DNA of 64,000 nt. Source: Flavobacteriales bacterium (GTDB lineage: Bacteria; Bacteroidota; Bacteroidia; Flavobacteriales_F; PHOS-HE28). The position numbers and the translations under genes are program-made. Shown in pieces: positions 62,175 to 64,000 of this stretch. Numbering within the stretch: the stretch's first letter is position 1; each line of letters opens with the position of its first letter. Below the pieces are notes generated by a model. That model was not told where the DNA came from, searched no databases, and saw only the letters and a list, made by a program, of their open reading frames with translations. The DNA lies in contig JAIOIH010000042.1 of the NCBI GenBank assembly GCA_019912395.1, positions 1 to 64,000 of the forward strand, written 5' to 3'.

Positions 62175-62305
62175 TCCGATCTGCTGATGTTTCGAGCAGC
62201 AACCGGAACTACTGAGGAGCCAACCTCCTATTCACGCCCGCTTTGGCCACCAACCCCTCGATCGGTTACCATGCTCATGCACCGTTCGCTTCATAGCTTC
62301 GGCCC

Positions 62306-63454
62306 ATGCCCATGGAACTCCACAGCAAGCTCCCGCAAGTAGGTACCACGATCTTTTCCGTGATGAGCAAGCTGGCGCAGGAGTGTGGCGCCATCAACCT
62401 CAGCCAAGGTTTTCCGGATTTCCCGATCGATGAGACGCTGGGCGAGTTGGTGCATACCGCCATCAAAGCGGGGCACAACCAGTATGCTCCGATGCCCGGT
62501 ATCATGCCCTTGCGCGAGGCCATCGCGGCGAAGGCGGAAGCGCTCTACGGCTTTGCCTATGATCCGGAGCAAGAGGTGACCGTGACCGCTGGTGCCACCC
62601 AAGGCATCTTCACCATTGTGGCGGCAGTGGTGCGGCCGGGCGATGAGGTGATCATCATCGATCCCGCATACGACTGCTATGCGCCGAGCGTCGAACTCTT
62701 CGGGGGAACTCCGGTGCATGTGCCGCTCGATGCCAATATGCGCTTCGATGCTGAAGCGGTGAAAAATGCCATTACGCCGCGCACACGATTACTCATGATC
62801 AACACGCCGCACAACCCCAGTGGCGGGATCCTGCGGGATGCGGACATGCGCGCCATCGCGGACCTGCTGCGCGGCACGGACATTCTTTTGCTGAGCGATG
62901 AGGTCTACGAGCATATCGTGTTCGACGGTGAGAAACATGCTTCTTCCATCCGCTATCCGGAATTGCGTGAACGCGCGTTCATCGTGTTGAGCTTCGGGAA
63001 GGTGTTCCACATCACCGGCTGGAAAACGGGCTATGTGCTGGCCCCGAAGGCGCTGATGACCGAGTTCCGAAAAGTGCATCAGTTCAACGTGTTCAGTGTA
63101 AACACCCCGGCGCAATATGCGTTGGCGGAATACCTGAAGGACCCATTACACTACGAACAACTTCCCACATTCTTTCAAGCCAAGCGAGACCGTTTCCTCA
63201 TCGGTCTTCGGGCTTCGCTATTCGAGCCATTGCCGTGCGAGGGCAGCTATTTCCAACTGGCGGACTACAGCAAGGTCAGCGATGAGCCCGACCTCGCTTT
63301 CGCGAAGCGTTTGGCCACTGAGCACGGCGTGGCTGCGATACCTTTAAGCCCCTTCTACAAGGATCCGCCTTCGGGCCAGCGCCTGCTCCGGTTCTGCTTC
63401 GCGAAGCAGGACGAAACATTGGACAACGCCATTGAAAAACTATGCGCGATCTAA
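62306..63454 (+). CDS. Methionine aminotransferase (class I/II PLP enzyme)
   Basis: A 382-aa PLP enzyme of fold type I. Seen are INLSQGFPDFPID near residue 30, AGHNQYAPMPGIMPLREAIAAK, VTAGATQGIFTIVAAVVRPGDEV, INTPHNPSGG, LLSDEVYEH and the lysine loop VLSFGKVFHITGWKTGYVLAP, where the Lys of SFGK binds PLP. The closest known relatives are YbdL-like methionine or kynurenine/glutamine aminotransferases. The nitrilase-family gene overlapping its 3' end supports a role in 2-oxo-4-methylthiobutanoate metabolism. The start at 62306 or the ATG at 62312 cannot be told apart. Confidence 0.92.
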   Translation: MPMELHSKLPQVGTTIFSVMSKLAQECGAINLSQGFPDFPIDETLGELVHTAIKAGHNQYAPMPGIMPLREAIAAKAEALYGFAYDPEQEVTVTAGATQGIFTIVAAVVRPGDEVIIIDPAYDCYAPSVELFGGTPVHVPLDANMRFDAEAVKNAITPRTRLLMINTPHNPSGGILRDADMRAIADLLRGTDILLLSDEVYEHIVFDGEKHASSIRYPELRERAFIVLSFGKVFHITGWKTGYVLAPKALMTEFRKVHQFNVFSVNTPAQYALAEYLKDPLHYEQLPTFFQAKRDRFLIGLRASLFEPLPCEGSYFQLADYSKVSDEPDLAFAKRLATEHGVAAIPLSPFYKDPPSGQRLLRFCFAKQDETLDNAIEKLCAI

Positions 63455-64000
63455 GGACGACATTGGTGCAGAGCATGCTCCATTGGGAGGATGCAGCGGC
63501 CAACCGCACACTGTTTTCCGGGAAGCTCGACGGATTGAGAGGCAAAACGGACCTGATCGTTCTACCCGAGATGTTCACAACCGGCTTCACGATGAACACC
63601 GCCTTGGCCGAGACGATGGACGGCCCGACAGTGCACTGGATGAAGGTGCAAGCAGCGAGTACGGATGCCGCGATCTATGGCAGTGTGATCATCTCGGAAG
63701 GCGGCAATGTCTTCAATCGCGGCCTCTTCATCACACCTGGCGGCAACGTGACGCACTATGACAAGCGACACCTGTTCCGCTTCGCGAACGAGACGGACCA
63801 CTTCACCGCCGGCAAGGAACGCGTAGTGGTGGAATGGCGCGGATGGCGCGTGCTGTTGCAGATCTGCTTTGACCTGCGCTTCCCCGTTTTTGCCCGCAAC
63901 CGTGGGGATTATGACGCTGTACTCTACGTGGCCAACTGGCCCGAAGCACGGAGCTTTGCGTGGAGCCAACTGCTGATCGCACGTGCCATCGAGAACCAGT
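63442..64000 (+). CDS. Nitrilase-family omega-amidase (partial, cut by window edge)
   Basis: Not in the ORF track because it runs off the right edge. The frame from ATG 63442 reads MRDLRTTLVQSMLHWEDAAANR and stays open for 186 codons. The nitrilase triad is visible: Glu in LIVLPEMFTTGF, Lys in HYDKRHLFRF, and Cys in LLQICFDLRFPVFARN. This matches YafV/omega-amidase proteins that hydrolyse 2-oxoglutaramate or related omega-amides formed by glutamine-dependent transaminases. It overlaps the aminotransferase gene by 13 bp, which fits a paired transaminase/omega-amidase step. The C-terminus is missing. Confidence 0.92.
   Translation, partial: MRDLRTTLVQSMLHWEDAAANRTLFSGKLDGLRGKTDLIVLPEMFTTGFTMNTALAETMDGPTVHWMKVQAASTDAAIYGSVIISEGGNVFNRGLFITPGGNVTHYDKRHLFRFANETDHFTAGKERVVVEWRGWRVLLQICFDLRFPVFARNRGDYDAVLYVANWPEARSFAWSQLLIARAIENQ

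Noticed and set aside
1-64000. CRISPR array, rRNA or tRNA genes, prophage
   Set aside because: I saw no regularly spaced direct repeats, no rRNA-like or tRNA T-loop sequence, and no phage structural genes; this is by eye only.

Overview
The window looks like a chromosomal segment of a GC-rich member of the Bacteroidota, most likely a Flavobacteriales-type lineage (inferred). The sequence supports this in several ways. Five large secreted proteins carry type IX secretion (T9SS) or gliding-motility C-terminal features. Several promoters fit the Bacteroidota TTG/TAnnTTTG pattern. IspG is the long two-part form. ileS, a DksA-like gene and lspA form one cluster, and one Complex I gene block and one succinate dehydrogenase block are present. 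Most of the window is conserved housekeeping DNA with short, often ATGA-overlapped gene junctions. I see no rRNA, tRNA, CRISPR array, prophage or complete insertion sequence apart from one REP-associated transposase.

Layout. 1-517 is gene-poor. 0.5-7.7 kb: ispG and a DUF4230 gene (minus), then an AsmA-like envelope protein and a histidine kinase (plus). 7.7-8.5 kb: a RAYT (REP-associated tyrosine transposase) with inverted REP doublets on both sides. 8.5-13.2 kb: hemW, cyclase, YjbR, DUF502, a coiled-coil secreted protein and an EamA transporter. 13.4-17.1 kb (minus): a c-haem/copper-monooxygenase-like lipoprotein with a thioredoxin-like partner, a pseudouridine synthase and YraN. 17.2-18.8 kb: a DUF4412 protein and an LD-carboxypeptidase, convergent. 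18.9-25.8 kb: ECF sigma factor, a membrane protein with an anti-sigma-like layout, and two paralogous NIDO/PKD T9SS surface proteins. 25.8-32 kb: metF, a T9SS M1 peptidase, riboflavin synthase and another T9SS protein.

32.2-39.8 kb: leucyl aminopeptidase, pdxA, then the fatty-acid cluster DUF177-rpmF-plsX-fabH-accB-accC behind a good promoter and a leader hairpin. 39.9-42.2 kb: two membrane proteins of unknown role with REP copies around them. 42.4-47.0 kb: nuoABCDEF, which ends without nuoG-N. 47.2-52.4 kb: a lamin-tail surface protein, asd, a small secreted protein and lspA. 52.5-57.7 kb (minus): a DksA-like protein with a histone-H1-like tail, ileS and a DUF2459 protein. 57.9-62.2 kb: sdhC, sdhA, an intruding four-helix-bundle gene, and sdhB. 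62.3-64 kb: methionine aminotransferase and a nitrilase-family omega-amidase that runs off the edge.

The strongest leads are the RAYT with a dispersed REP family that has two loop variants; the sigma/anti-sigma-like/T9SS operon; the four-helix-bundle gene between sdhA and sdhB, bracketed by word-like inverted repeats; and the DksA-like protein that has lost its zinc ligands and gained a long Lys/Ala/Pro tail. All functional statements come from reading motifs by eye; no searches were run.
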